This document shows, piece after piece, positions 1-8,198 of a stretch of 38,845 nucleotides of DNA. How positions within the stretch are numbered: the stretch's first letter is position 1; every line of letters starts with the position of its first letter. A model generated the notes under the pieces. It made no database searches, had not been told where the DNA came from, and saw only the letters and a list, made by a program, of their open reading frames with translations. The stretch is from positions 1 through 38,845 of the forward strand of contig DATICE010000248.1 in assembly GCA_035456985.1 (NCBI GenBank). Reading direction: 5' to 3'. This DNA is from SG8-41 sp035456985. GTDB taxonomy: Bacteria; Pseudomonadota; Gammaproteobacteria; Burkholderiales; SG8-41. A program made the translations under genes and the position numbers.

Positions 1-698
1 AGCAGGTTCTGGGTCGCCCGCAGCTCTCCCTGGAGAGCGTGGTAGCGCGTTGCTACTTCCGCCTGCGACTGCAGGTGCTCGAGCTGCTTCTCGAGCTCGG
101 CGCGGACGTCCTCTACGCGCAGCAGGTTCTCGCGCGTATCCTGGAGACGCAGCTCGGTTTCGTGGCGGCGCGCGCGATACTTCGAAACGCCGGCCGCCTC
201 CTCGAGGAAGACCCGCAGGTCCTCGGGCCTCGCCTCGATCACCCGCGAGATCATGCCCTGCTCGATGATGGCGTAGGCGCGGCTGCCAAGTCCGGTGCCG
301 AGGAAGATATCTGCCACGTCCCGGCGCCGCACGTGGACATTGTTGATGTAGTAGGCGGTGGACTCGTCGTCGCGCGCGAGCACGCGCTTCACGGCGATCT
401 CTGCGTAGCTCGACCACTGCCCCGCTGCGCGACCGAGGCTGTTATCGAAGATCAGCTCGACGCTCGCGCGATTCACCGGCTGGCGCTGGCCCGAGCCGTT
501 GAAGAGGATATCCTGCATGGTGTCCCCGCGCAGGTGCTTCGCGGAGGTCTCGCCGAGCACCCAGCGCACGGCGTCGATGACATTCGACTTGCCGCAGCCG
601 TTGGGGCCGACGATGCCTACCAGTTGTCCGGGGACGGGTATGTGGGTGGGGTCTACGAAAGACTTGAAGCCTGCGAGATTGATCTGTTTGAGTCGCAA
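1..698 (-). CDS. smc: Chromosome segregation ATPase SMC, N-terminal part (runs off the left edge)
   Basis: SMC forms the core of the bacterial condensin that compacts and segregates the chromosome. About 232 N-terminal residues are present; the coiled coil, hinge and C-terminal head lie outside the window. Reading the minus strand, the protein opens with RLKQINLAGFKSFVDPT, the typical SMC head start, followed by the Walker A stretch GPNGCGKSNVID near residue 32. The last visible residues are charged and helical, as expected for the start of the coiled coil. The start is taken as TTG at 698, because no ATG or GTG lies close to this conserved N-terminus and the family begins with M-x-L-K. No good Shine-Dalgarno is visible, so the start is less sure than the identity. 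It is transcribed divergently from queF. Confidence 0.93.
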   Translation of the reverse strand, partial: MRLKQINLAGFKSFVDPTHIPVPGQLVGIVGPNGCGKSNVIDAVRWVLGETSAKHLRGDTMQDILFNGSGQRQPVNRASVELIFDNSLGRAAGQWSSYAEIAVKRVLARDDESTAYYINNVHVRRRDVADIFLGTGLGSRAYAIIEQGMISRVIEARPEDLRVFLEEAAGVSKYRARRHETELRLQDTRENLLRVEDVRAELEKQLEHLQSQAEVATRYHALQGELRATQNL

Positions 699-726
699 TT
701 GAGCGGTCTGGAGTGGAGGTTATAAT
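699..726 (+). promoter_or_regulatory. Probable sigma-70 promoter for queF-dapD
   Basis: TTGAGC (699-704) and a perfect TATAAT (721-726) are separated by 16 bases on the plus strand, about 50 bases before the queF start. The -35 box abuts the TTG start of smc on the other strand, so the two genes have overlapping divergent control regions. Confidence 0.55.
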
Positions 727-776
727 CCGCAGGCTATTTGGGAATGACATTCTAACGGATTTAGGCCGCCGCGATA

Positions 777-1196
777 ATGCCGCAACGACCGAGCGCGAAG
801 CTCGCGACCTTCGCCAACCCCCGTCCCGCGCGCGACTACCGGATTCACATGGAAATACCGGAGTTTACCTGCCTGTGCCCGCGCACGGGCCAGCCCGATT
901 TCGCCACCCTCGTGCTGGATTACGTCCCGGCTGCGCGCTGCGTCGAATTGAAGAGCCTCAAACTCTATGTCTGGTCCTACCGCAACAAGGGCGCGTACCA
1001 CGAGGACGTGACGAACCGCATCCTCGACGACCTGGTGCGGGCGACGCGCCCGCGCTTCATGCGGCTCACTGCGAAATTTTACGTTCGGGGCGGAATCTTC
1101 ACGACGGTCGTCGCAGAGCGCGTGGAACCCGGCTGGAACCCAGGGCCGACCGTGCGCCTCGACCCGCTGCCTGCGTTCCCGAGCACTCGTGGCTAA
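777..1196 (+). CDS. queF: NADPH-dependent 7-cyano-7-deazaguanine (preQ0) reductase
   Basis: QueF reduces the nitrile of preQ0 to the aminomethyl group of preQ1 in queuosine tRNA modification; it is a cytoplasmic member of the tunnelling-fold family. The 139-residue length matches the short type I (Bacillus-like) QueF rather than the ~280-residue E. coli type. The CPRTGQPDF segment supplies the nucleophilic Cys (residue 34) and the catalytic Asp (residue 41). The diagnostic QueF motif ELKSLKLY follows around residues 57-64. The ATG at 777 leaves an ordinary N-terminal extension. dapD follows 39 bases later on the same strand and probably shares the transcript. No preQ1 riboswitch could be recognised in the short leader. 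Confidence 0.95.
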   Translation: MPQRPSAKLATFANPRPARDYRIHMEIPEFTCLCPRTGQPDFATLVLDYVPAARCVELKSLKLYVWSYRNKGAYHEDVTNRILDDLVRATRPRFMRLTAKFYVRGGIFTTVVAERVEPGWNPGPTVRLDPLPAFPSTRG

Positions 1197-1235
1197 TCGC
1201 CGGCGTGACGCTTTGACCCGAGGGAGAATCGCCGG

Positions 1236-2057
1236 ATGAAAGGATTGCAGGCCGTCATCGAGCAGGCGTGGGAACGACGCGCCGAAATCAGCCCGCGCAA
1301 GGCCAGCGCGGCGCTGAAACGCGCCGTCGCGCAGACGATCGCCGGGCTCGATGAGGGACGGCTGCGCGTCGCGGAAAAGGCGGCGGGAGCTTGGGTCACG
1401 CACCAGTGGATCAAGAAGGCGGTGCTGCTGTCGTTTCGGCTGGAGGACAACTTCGTGATGAAAGGCGGCGCCACCCGCTACTTCGACAAGGTCCCCTCCA
1501 AGTTCGCCCGCTACACCGGGCAGGCTTTCGGGCGAGGAGGCTTTCGCGTCGTACCGCCGGCAACGGTGCGCCGCGGCGCCTATATCGCGCGTAACGTGGT
1601 CCTGATGCCCTCCTTCGTCAACATCGGGGCCTACGTCGACGAAGGCACCATGGTGGACACCTGGGCAACGGTCGGGTCGTGCGCGCAGATCGGCAAGAAT
1701 GTGCACCTCTCGGGGGGCGTGGGCATCGGCGGCGTGCTGGAGCCCTTGCAGGCTGGCCCCACCATTATCGAGGACGGCTGCTTCATCGGCGCGCGCTCCG
1801 AAATCGTCGAAGGCGTGGTGGTCGAGGAAGGAAGCGTCATTTCGATGGGTGTATTTATCGGGGCAAGCACCCGCATTTTTCATCGGCAGACCGGGGAAAT
1901 CCTCTACGGGCGCGTGCCGGCGGGATCGGTGGTAGTGCCGGGGAGCCTGCCCGCCGCCGACGGGCGCTGCAGCCTTTACTGCGCGGTGATTGTCAAGCAA
2001 GTCGATGCGAGGACCCGCGCGAAAACCAGCATCAACGAGCTCCTGCGCGGCGATTAA
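1236..2057 (+). CDS. dapD: 2,3,4,5-tetrahydropyridine-2,6-dicarboxylate N-succinyltransferase
   Basis: DapD transfers a succinyl group from succinyl-CoA to tetrahydrodipicolinate in the succinylase branch of lysine and diaminopimelate synthesis. The 273-residue length fits the family. A helical N-terminal domain (about 1-95) is followed by a left-handed parallel beta-helix of hexapeptide repeats (about 100-240), visible as recurring V/I-x-x-G/x patterns such as FVNIGAYVDEGTMVDTWATV and the GARSEIVEGVVVEEGSVIS segment. A GGGAGA ribosome site precedes the ATG. In many betaproteobacteria dapC and dapE lie nearby; neither is present here, so those steps must be encoded elsewhere. Confidence 0.97.
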   Translation: MKGLQAVIEQAWERRAEISPRKASAALKRAVAQTIAGLDEGRLRVAEKAAGAWVTHQWIKKAVLLSFRLEDNFVMKGGATRYFDKVPSKFARYTGQAFGRGGFRVVPPATVRRGAYIARNVVLMPSFVNIGAYVDEGTMVDTWATVGSCAQIGKNVHLSGGVGIGGVLEPLQAGPTIIEDGCFIGARSEIVEGVVVEEGSVISMGVFIGASTRIFHRQTGEILYGRVPAGSVVVPGSLPAADGRCSLYCAVIVKQVDARTRAKTSINELLRGD

Positions 2058-2097
2058 TGCCTAGGCAATGCCGCGGGGAGTTGGCAGAATTAGCGTT

Positions 2098-2122
2098 AAA
2101 TCCGGGCGCTCCGCGCCGGTTT
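2098..2122 (+). terminator. Weak GC-rich hairpin after dapD
   Basis: A short imperfect stem (AAA-CCGG-CGC pairing with GCG-CCGG-TTT, with a bulged G on the left arm) lies 41 bases after the dapD stop and ends in only three T residues. It may attenuate read-through into pilU. It is too weak to call firmly. Confidence 0.25.
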
Positions 2123-2203
2123 GACTCCGCGTATTCGAGCGTACGCACGGCGACGCTCAATACGCGGCAGGTAATCGCACTCATCTAGTGCAGGGAGACG
2201 GTC

Positions 2204-3358
2204 ATGTTCGTGACGCCGCTCTTCAAGTTGATGGCCGAGAAACAGGCCTCGGACCTCTTTTTCAGCGCCGGCTCGCCGATTCAGATCAAGATCAACGGCG
2301 AGGTCATGCCGATCAGCAGCCAGGTGCTCGACCCGGAGCAGGTCAAGAAAATCTGCTACGAGATGATGACCGAGGCACAGGTAAAAGAATTCGAGACCGT
2401 GCACGAGATGAATTTCGCGCAGAGCGGCGGCAGCCTCGGCAACTTCCGCGTCAATATCTTTCACCAGAAGAACACGGTAGCGATGGTGATCCGATTCATT
2501 CAACCGGAAGTGCCGCCGATCGAGAGCCTGGGGCTCCCGCCAATCCTCAAGGAACTCATCATGGAGAAGCTGGGCCTGATCCTCGTCGTGGGCGCGACCG
2601 GGTCAGGAAAATCCACCACCATGGCTTCCATGATCGACCACCGCAACAGCGTGCGCTCCGGCCACATCCTGACCATCGAGGACCCGATCGAGTTCGTGTT
2701 CCAGCACAAGAAATCGATCGTCAATCAACGCGAAGTACGGGCCGACACTCAGTCCTATGAAAACGCCCTCATCAACGCCATGCGCGAGGCGCCCGATCTC
2801 CTGATGCTGGGCGAGATCCGCGATCGGCCGACGCTGCAGACCGCGCTGCTGTTCGCCCAGACCGGCCACCTGTGCATGTCCACGCTGCACTCGAACAACA
2901 GCTACAACGCGTTGAATCGCATCATCAGCTTCTTCCCGCGCGAGGCACGCGAGGCGCTGCTCGCGGACCTCGCGATCGCCCTGCGGGCGGTGATCTCCCA
3001 GCGCCTCGTGCGCACCGTGGACGGCAGGCGCATCCCGGCCATGGAAGTGCTGCTCAACACCAAGCATATCCAGGAGCTGATCAAGACCGGGGAGATCGGC
3101 CAGATCAAGGAAGCGCTGGAGCGCAGCATGGCGCCCGGCTCGCAGTCCTTCGAGCAAGCGTTGTTCCACCTCATCACGAGCGGCAAGGTGGCAATCGACG
3201 AGGCCATGGCGAATTCGGATTCACCCACCAACCTGCACTGGCTGCTCACGAACGCGCCGCAGGGGACGGAGGCGGCGGCGCCCCAGCAGCTCACCACGGG
3301 CAAGCAGCCGGGCGACGACATCACCAGCATCAAGCTCAATCTCGACGCCCTCGGTTGA
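2204..3358 (+). CDS. pilU: Type IV pilus retraction ATPase PilU (PilT family)
   Basis: PilT/PilU are hexameric cytoplasmic ATPases that depolymerise type IV pili during twitching motility. The 384-residue protein has a PAS-like N-terminal domain (about 1-115), Walker A GATGSGKST at 130-138, an Asp-box around EDPIEFVF, the Walker B/retraction signature MLGEIRD and the His-box STLHSNNSYNALNRI. PilU rather than PilT is preferred because of the N-terminal opening (LFKLMAEKQASDLFFSAGSP) and the extra C-terminal tail rich in Q, T and A. It stands without pilT, which is usually adjacent to pilU. A GGGAGA ribosome site lies 7 bases before the ATG. Confidence 0.9.
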   Translation: MFVTPLFKLMAEKQASDLFFSAGSPIQIKINGEVMPISSQVLDPEQVKKICYEMMTEAQVKEFETVHEMNFAQSGGSLGNFRVNIFHQKNTVAMVIRFIQPEVPPIESLGLPPILKELIMEKLGLILVVGATGSGKSTTMASMIDHRNSVRSGHILTIEDPIEFVFQHKKSIVNQREVRADTQSYENALINAMREAPDLLMLGEIRDRPTLQTALLFAQTGHLCMSTLHSNNSYNALNRIISFFPREAREALLADLAIALRAVISQRLVRTVDGRRIPAMEVLLNTKHIQELIKTGEIGQIKEALERSMAPGSQSFEQALFHLITSGKVAIDEAMANSDSPTNLHWLLTNAPQGTEAAAPQQLTTGKQPGDDITSIKLNLDALG

Positions 3359-3365
3359 GCCAGTG

Positions 3366-4274
3366 ATGGCGGCAAGGCCGTGGACCGTGGGCGCGCTGGT
3401 GCGCTACGGCACCCGGCGCTTCCGGCAGGCGGGAATCGCATTCGGCCACGGGACAACAAGCGCGCGCGATGAGGCGGCGTGGCTCGTTCTGCACGCACTC
3501 AACCTGCGGCCCGATGCTGCGGCCGCCGGCGCGGGACGGCCGGTCGAGCCGCGCGGAGCGCGGCGCGCGCTCGCCCTGTTCGAGCGCCGCGTCCGCAGCC
3601 GCAAGCCCGCTGCCTACCTGACGGGCGAGGCCTGGCTTGGCGATTTCCGCTTCCGCGTGGACGAGCGCGTCGTGGTGCCGCGCTCGCACATCGCCGGCCT
3701 GTTGCGCGAGAACCTGGCGCCCTGGGTCGCCGGTCGCCGCGCAATAAAGACCGCGCTCGATCTCTGCACCGGCTCGGGCTGCCTCGCCGTGCTCCTTGCG
3801 CGCGGCTTTCCCCGCGCGCGGATCGACGCCACCGATATCTCGCCCGCAGCCCTGGCCGTCGCCCGCGCCAATGTCCGGGACTACCGCCTGGGCCGCCGCA
3901 TCCGCCTGCTTCGGTCCGATCTGTTCTCCGCGTTGCGCGGAAAACGCTACGATCTCATCGTCTCCAATCCGCCTTACGTCACCACGACCGCAATGCGGAG
4001 TTTGCCGCGTGAATACCGGCATGAGCCGCGCCGCGCGCTTGCCGGCGGCCGCGATGGACTGGACGTGGTGCGCCGGATCCTCTCCGACGCGGCCGCCCAT
4101 CTCAACCCCGGAGGCGTGTTGGTGGTGGAAATCGGCGCCGGGCGCCGGCGTCTCGAGCGCGCGTTTCCGCGTATGCCATTCACTTGGCCCGAAACGGCCG
4201 CGGGCGATTCCGTGTTCGTCCTCGGCCGCGAGCAGTTGCCCCACCCGACGCCCCGGCGACCGGATCGGGATTAG
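3366..4274 (+). CDS. prmB: Ribosomal protein L3 N5-glutamine methyltransferase PrmB
   Basis: PrmB uses S-adenosylmethionine to methylate a glutamine of ribosomal protein L3 (the release-factor enzyme PrmC is its paralogue). The protein has a helical N-terminal domain, the pre-catalytic motif around LTGEAWLGDFRFRVDERVVVPRS that is typical of PrmB, a Rossmann glycine motif DLCTGSGCLAV and the catalytic NPPY at residues 201-204. A GTG directly before the chosen ATG (3363) could also be used. It starts 7 bases after pilU, suggesting co-transcription. Its last 95 bases overlap the 3' end of rluB on the other strand. Confidence 0.88.
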   Translation: MAARPWTVGALVRYGTRRFRQAGIAFGHGTTSARDEAAWLVLHALNLRPDAAAAGAGRPVEPRGARRALALFERRVRSRKPAAYLTGEAWLGDFRFRVDERVVVPRSHIAGLLRENLAPWVAGRRAIKTALDLCTGSGCLAVLLARGFPRARIDATDISPAALAVARANVRDYRLGRRIRLLRSDLFSALRGKRYDLIVSNPPYVTTTAMRSLPREYRHEPRRALAGGRDGLDVVRRILSDAAAHLNPGGVLVVEIGAGRRRLERAFPRMPFTWPETAAGDSVFVLGREQLPHPTPRRPDRD

Positions 4275-5055
4275 ACTTTGCCGACAATCCCAGCGACGTA
4301 AGCAGGTCTCGCACCTCGCGTGGCGGTAGCTCGACGTATTGGCCGCGCCTCAGACGCGGCGGCAGCACCACCGGGCCGAAGCGCACGCGCATAAGCCGGC
4401 TCACGCTCAGCCCCAATGCCTCGAACAGACGGCGCACGACGCGATTGCGGCCCTCGCGAATAACGATGTGGTACCAGTGATTCGTGCCCTCCCCGCCGGC
4501 GTCCTCGACCGCATCGCAATGCACCGCGCCGTCCTCCAGTTCGACACCGGAGCGCAATCGCGCAAGCTGCGCCTCGGTGAGGCTGCCGCGCACGCGCACG
4601 GCGTATTCGCGCTCGAGCCCGTAGCGCGGATGCATCATGCGTTCGGCCAACTCGCCGGCGGTGGTGACAACGAGCAGCCCGCTGGTGTTGTAGTCGAGGC
4701 GGCCCACCGCGAGCCATTTCGCGCCGCGCACCGCAGGCAGACGGTCGAACACGCTCGGCCGTCCCGCCGGATCCTCGCGGCTCACGATTTCGCCTTCCGG
4801 CTTGTGGTAGAGCAGCACCCGGGGCGGGCTCCCGCTGTCCATGCCCCGCACCGGGCGGCCGTCGACCTCGATGACGTCGCGCGGCCCCACGCGCGCGCCA
4901 ATCAGCGCTTTCGCTCCGTTGACGGACACGCGCCCGTCGAGGATCCACTGCTCCATGTCCCGCCGCGACCCCAACCCCGCCTGCGCCAGCACCTTTTGCA
5001 GCTTCTGGGTCGCGCCCTCGTGGTGCCCGTCTGCCCGCGGTCGCCCTGAAGCCAT
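4180..5055 (-). CDS. rluB: 23S rRNA pseudouridine synthase RluB
   Basis: RluB isomerises U2605 of 23S rRNA. The 291-residue protein has an N-terminal S4 RNA-binding domain (about 16-65, LQKVLAQAGLGSRRDMEQWI) and an RsuA/RluB catalytic domain with the signature VGRLDYNTSGLL, in which Asp121 is the expected nucleophile. The C-terminal 30 residues are rich in Arg, Gly and Pro, a common RluB tail, and this tail is what overlaps the end of prmB. RluB rather than RsuA or RluE is preferred from the combination of S4 domain and basic tail. Genes on both strands here are supported by strong family motifs, so the antisense overlap is real. Confidence 0.9.
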   Translation of the reverse strand: MASGRPRADGHHEGATQKLQKVLAQAGLGSRRDMEQWILDGRVSVNGAKALIGARVGPRDVIEVDGRPVRGMDSGSPPRVLLYHKPEGEIVSREDPAGRPSVFDRLPAVRGAKWLAVGRLDYNTSGLLVVTTAGELAERMMHPRYGLEREYAVRVRGSLTEAQLARLRSGVELEDGAVHCDAVEDAGGEGTNHWYHIVIREGRNRVVRRLFEALGLSVSRLMRVRFGPVVLPPRLRRGQYVELPPREVRDLLTSLGLSAKSNPDPVAGASGGATARGRGRTRNRPRPFRAK

Positions 5056-5117
5056 CTCAGAACCTGCAGCGCTCGCGGCGGTTACGAGGTTGTTGTTTAA
5101 ATAAAAGCCGCAACGTA

Positions 5118-5145
5118 TTGTTTATCTGGTATCTTGTCATATAGG
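5118..5145 (+). promoter_or_regulatory. Possible promoter for the secretion pair
   Basis: TTGTTT (5118-5123) and TATAGG (5140-5145), 16 bases apart, lie in an unusually AT-rich stretch about 95 bases before the Slam-like gene. Each box matches the sigma-70 consensus only partly. The rest of 5056-5239 shows nothing recognisable beyond the rluB leader on the minus strand. Confidence 0.3.
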
Positions 5146-5239
5146 ATATGCAGCGCAAACGGTGCTGCCGTGGGTGGAACTAACGTAGCAAATTGCGCGA
5201 GTTACGCCCTGAGTGCTTGATCCTCCGCCCCCCAACAAT

Positions 5240-6550
5240 ATGTACGCGTACAGGGAGATAACTCTTGCATTTTGCGGGCTGGTGTTCGCGGGAACGCTGC
5301 TCGCCGCGCCCGCCGATGATATCAAGGCTCTGCTCGAAAAAGGCGATTCCAGGGCAGCATATGAGCTGGGCAGGAAGCATCCGGAGGAACTCGGCAATCC
5401 CGTGTTCGATTTCTATTTCGGGGTCGCAGCGATCGACAGTGGTCGCGCCGGGGAAGGCGTGCTCGCGCTCGAACGCTACGTTGCGAATTTTCCCGCCAAC
5501 CTCGAGGCGCGGCTCGAGCTCGCACGCGGCTATTTCATCCTGGGCGAGGATCTGCGCGCGCGCGAGGAGTTCAACGAGGTACTCAAAGCCAAGCCCCCGA
5601 CGCAGGTAGTTGCGAATATCGATCGCTACCTCGATGCGATCCGGGCGCGCGAATCGGCTTACCGCACCACTGCCGGCGCGTTCATCGAAATTGGCGGAGG
5701 CTACGACAGCAACATCAATGGCGGCGTCGGGAGTGCCAACGTCTTCGTGCCCAACCTCGGCCAGATCACGGTGGCTCCCGGCGGAGTCGAAACCGGTGCG
5801 AGCTTCGGCCAGGCGACGGTCGGAGTCAACCTGGTGCATCCCGTCGCCCCGGGTTTCGCGCTGTTCGGCTCGCTCGGCGCCGACTACAGGGCTTACAACA
5901 ATAACAGCGATCTCAACCAAAACAACTACGGCATCCTGGGTGGAGTGTCCTATTTGAGGGAAAACGACCTATTCCGGGTCAGCGCTTCCTACAATACTTT
6001 GGACGTGGACAACGACCGCTTTCGCAATGTGACCGCCGGCACCGGCGAATGGACGCGCCAACTCGACGAGCTGCAGGCGCTCACCGGCTTCGTGCAGTAC
6101 GCTGATCTGGATTACGACGGTGTGAACAATGTGCGCGACTCGAGTCTCTATGGCGTCGGCGCCGGCTACCGTCGCGCTTTCATCGCACCCGCCGCGCCCC
6201 TGCTCAGCCTGAGCGCAAGCTACGCGAAGGAGGACAACCGCAAGGACTTTGACGAGCTCTCGCGCGACATCTGGAGCGCGCGCGCCGCTGTTGGCGTAAC
6301 GCCTGCGCCCAAGTGGGCCCTGAGCCTGGGCGCCACCTATCAGTACAGTGCTTATGAAGCCGAGATTCCCCTGCTGGCGACGACCCGGCGCGACACGTAC
6401 TACGCCGCGGACGTTGTCGCGAGCTACGCCTTCACGCGCAGCTTCAGCGCGCGCCTGGAGGGGCTATGGTCAAAAAACGACAGCAACATCGATCTGTTCG
6501 AGTACCGGCGCAACGTGGGGGCGCTCAAGTTCCGTTACGACTTCAAGTAA
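5240..6550 (+). CDS. Slam-like (DUF560) TPR plus outer-membrane beta-barrel protein, candidate type XI secretion translocon
   Basis: The likely role is moving a partner protein across the outer membrane to the cell surface. Visible in order: a signal peptide (MYAYREITLAFCGLVFAGTLLA, cleaved near residue 22); a periplasmic helical TPR region (about 25-130), with the LEARLELARGYFILGEDLRA stretch and then PPTQVVANIDRYLDAI, which closely follows the DUF560 N-terminal pattern; then GGYDSNINGG and about 300 residues of alternating amphipathic strands ending in FRYDFK with a terminal aromatic-x-aromatic pattern typical of outer-membrane barrels. The 436-residue length fits Slam proteins. ATG 5240 is chosen over the in-frame GTG at 5213 because it gives a clean signal peptide. 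The FecR-domain gene begins 10 bases downstream and is the probable cargo. It could instead be a generic TPR-porin of unknown role. Confidence 0.65.
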   Translation: MYAYREITLAFCGLVFAGTLLAAPADDIKALLEKGDSRAAYELGRKHPEELGNPVFDFYFGVAAIDSGRAGEGVLALERYVANFPANLEARLELARGYFILGEDLRAREEFNEVLKAKPPTQVVANIDRYLDAIRARESAYRTTAGAFIEIGGGYDSNINGGVGSANVFVPNLGQITVAPGGVETGASFGQATVGVNLVHPVAPGFALFGSLGADYRAYNNNSDLNQNNYGILGGVSYLRENDLFRVSASYNTLDVDNDRFRNVTAGTGEWTRQLDELQALTGFVQYADLDYDGVNNVRDSSLYGVGAGYRRAFIAPAAPLLSLSASYAKEDNRKDFDELSRDIWSARAAVGVTPAPKWALSLGATYQYSAYEAEIPLLATTRRDTYYAADVVASYAFTRSFSARLEGLWSKNDSNIDLFEYRRNVGALKFRYDFK

Positions 6551-6560
6551 GGAGAAGCCC

Positions 6561-8186
6561 ATGGTGCGAGGACTATTTCGCACGGTCACGATCCTGCTCA
6601 TCATCGCCGCCGGCCCGGCGGCAGCGGCCGACATCGGGCGCGTGCTGCTCGCCACCGGCGAGGCGGTGGTGGTGCGCGACAAGCAGCTCTTCAGGCTGGT
6701 GCACAACTCCGCCATCCGGGACCGGGACGTGCTGCGCACCGGCCCCGCCAGCACGCTCCAGGTGCGCTTCATCGACGAGAGCATGCTCTCGATGCGCGAG
6801 AACAGCGAGATGCGCATCGACGAGTTCCGCTTTTCCGGCAAGGAGGATGGAAGCGAGCGCGGGTTCTTCAGCCTGCTGAAGGGCGGACTGCGCCAGGTAA
6901 CCGGACTCGTCGGCCGCACCAACCACAAGAACTACCGGATGGACTCGATCGTTGGCACGATCGGGATCCGCGGCACCGACTTCGCCACCACGCTCTGCCA
7001 GCAGGATTGTCGCAATCCCGACGGAACGCTCGCCAGGGACGGCCAGTACACGCGCGTTATCGGCGCCTCCCACGGCACTAACCGGGTGACCTATTCCAAT
7101 CAGATGCCCGAGCGCGAATTCGGCATCGGCGAGAGCTTTTTCGCCGCGGACTCTTCGACGGAACCGCAACGGCTGCTCGTGCCGCCTTCGTTCGTCGGCG
7201 TGGCGGTAGGCGGCGTTTCCAAGCCCCCCGCCGGGACCGGAATCGAGCAGCCCGCTGCCGGGGGAGCTCAGCAAGATCCCCGGGGCAGGTCGCGCCCTGG
7301 CCCACGGGACGTCCTGCCGCTAACCCTGACGGGCACGAAACCGGCTACCGACGGCTTCCTCGACCCGGTGACGAGCGTCACGGGCACGGCGAAGATGCAG
7401 ACACCCCAGGTCTCGGCGGCCTTCGGTTTTATCCAAGCCTATGATTATAAAGGGAGTGGGCTCGACATCGGATTCTACGTCTCACCCTCCATGCTGAGCT
7501 TGTCGGGCGGTCGGTCGGGGGCGACGCTCACCGCATACAACATTCCAGCGGGCACCACGTTGACGTACCAAAGCCCGAATTCGTTCCCGGTCGCGGAAAC
7601 CGGCGTTCTCACCGGAACGGTGGTGGACACAGGCTCCGTGCCCTCCATCAACACGCACTGGGGCCGGTGGACAAGCGGCAACTTCACCGATCTGAACGGA
7701 GCCTTCACGCTCGGGCCCGGGGGGACGGGAATGCACTACATGCTGGGTGATCTCGCGCCCCCGGACGTTGTCGCGTCGAAGACCGGCACTTTTTCATTCA
7801 ACCCGATTGGAGGCACGACTCCGACGAACAATCTGGGCGAGACGGCCTCCTCGTTCAACTATCCCACGCTCAGCATCAACTTCACTTCGAGGGCCGCAAG
7901 TCTGGGTGGATTCAACTGGATATTCCCGTCCAATAACTGGAGCTTTTCGCCGGGTAGTGCCAACGTCGTCATCAAGGCGCAAGGCGCCGGAATCCAGGGC
8001 TCATACACGGGCGGGGGCTGCACGGGCACCGGGTGCGGCGTGAGTGTCCCGACCGCGATCACGCTTGGCGTCTCGGGCACCTTCTTCGGTATGAAGGGCA
8101 ATGATGTGGGCATGGCGTTCGGCGCGACCGCCGGCAGTGCGACCGCCGCGGGCGTGCAGCTCTACTCCTGCTCGCCATCCTGCTGA
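6561..8186 (+). CDS. Secreted FecR-domain protein with C-terminal TbpB-like barrel, candidate cargo of the Slam-like protein
   Basis: The 541-residue protein has an N-terminal signal peptide (hydrophobic run TILLIIAAGPAAAA, cleavage about residue 24). A FecR domain follows (about 30-145: DRDVLRTGPASTLQVRF, then RMDSIVGTIGIRGTDFA). A Pro/Gly-rich linker (about 210-255) leads to a beta-rich region with a HWGRW motif. The last ~80 residues carry GTFFGMKGNDVGMAFGA, resembling the G-x-F-[FY]-G ... GG-x-F turn of transferrin-binding-protein-B-type small barrels, which are the recognised module of Slam cargo. Four Cys occur late (CTGTGC, CSPSC), so disulphides are possible. There is no lipobox, so this would be a soluble or surface-associated cargo rather than a lipoprotein. 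AAGGAGAA gives a good ribosome site just after the upstream stop. Function is unknown; ligand or iron-related binding is only inferred. Confidence 0.6.
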   Translation: MVRGLFRTVTILLIIAAGPAAAADIGRVLLATGEAVVVRDKQLFRLVHNSAIRDRDVLRTGPASTLQVRFIDESMLSMRENSEMRIDEFRFSGKEDGSERGFFSLLKGGLRQVTGLVGRTNHKNYRMDSIVGTIGIRGTDFATTLCQQDCRNPDGTLARDGQYTRVIGASHGTNRVTYSNQMPEREFGIGESFFAADSSTEPQRLLVPPSFVGVAVGGVSKPPAGTGIEQPAAGGAQQDPRGRSRPGPRDVLPLTLTGTKPATDGFLDPVTSVTGTAKMQTPQVSAAFGFIQAYDYKGSGLDIGFYVSPSMLSLSGGRSGATLTAYNIPAGTTLTYQSPNSFPVAETGVLTGTVVDTGSVPSINTHWGRWTSGNFTDLNGAFTLGPGGTGMHYMLGDLAPPDVVASKTGTFSFNPIGGTTPTNNLGETASSFNYPTLSINFTSRAASLGGFNWIFPSNNWSFSPGSANVVIKAQGAGIQGSYTGGGCTGTGCGVSVPTAITLGVSGTFFGMKGNDVGMAFGATAGSATAAGVQLYSCSPSC

Positions 8187-8198
8187 GCGCAGCCTCTC

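Noticed and set aside
699..776. preQ1 riboswitch before queF
   Set aside because: The leader is very short and no preQ1 aptamer hairpin plus A-rich tail could be drawn.
720..2000. 426-codon minus-strand frame opposite queF and dapD
   Set aside because: No recognisable domain, and both plus-strand genes are unmistakable.
2081..2097. Sigma-54-like promoter (TTGGCAGAATTAGCG) before pilU
   Set aside because: The GG to GC spacing is two bases too short for a sigma-54 site.
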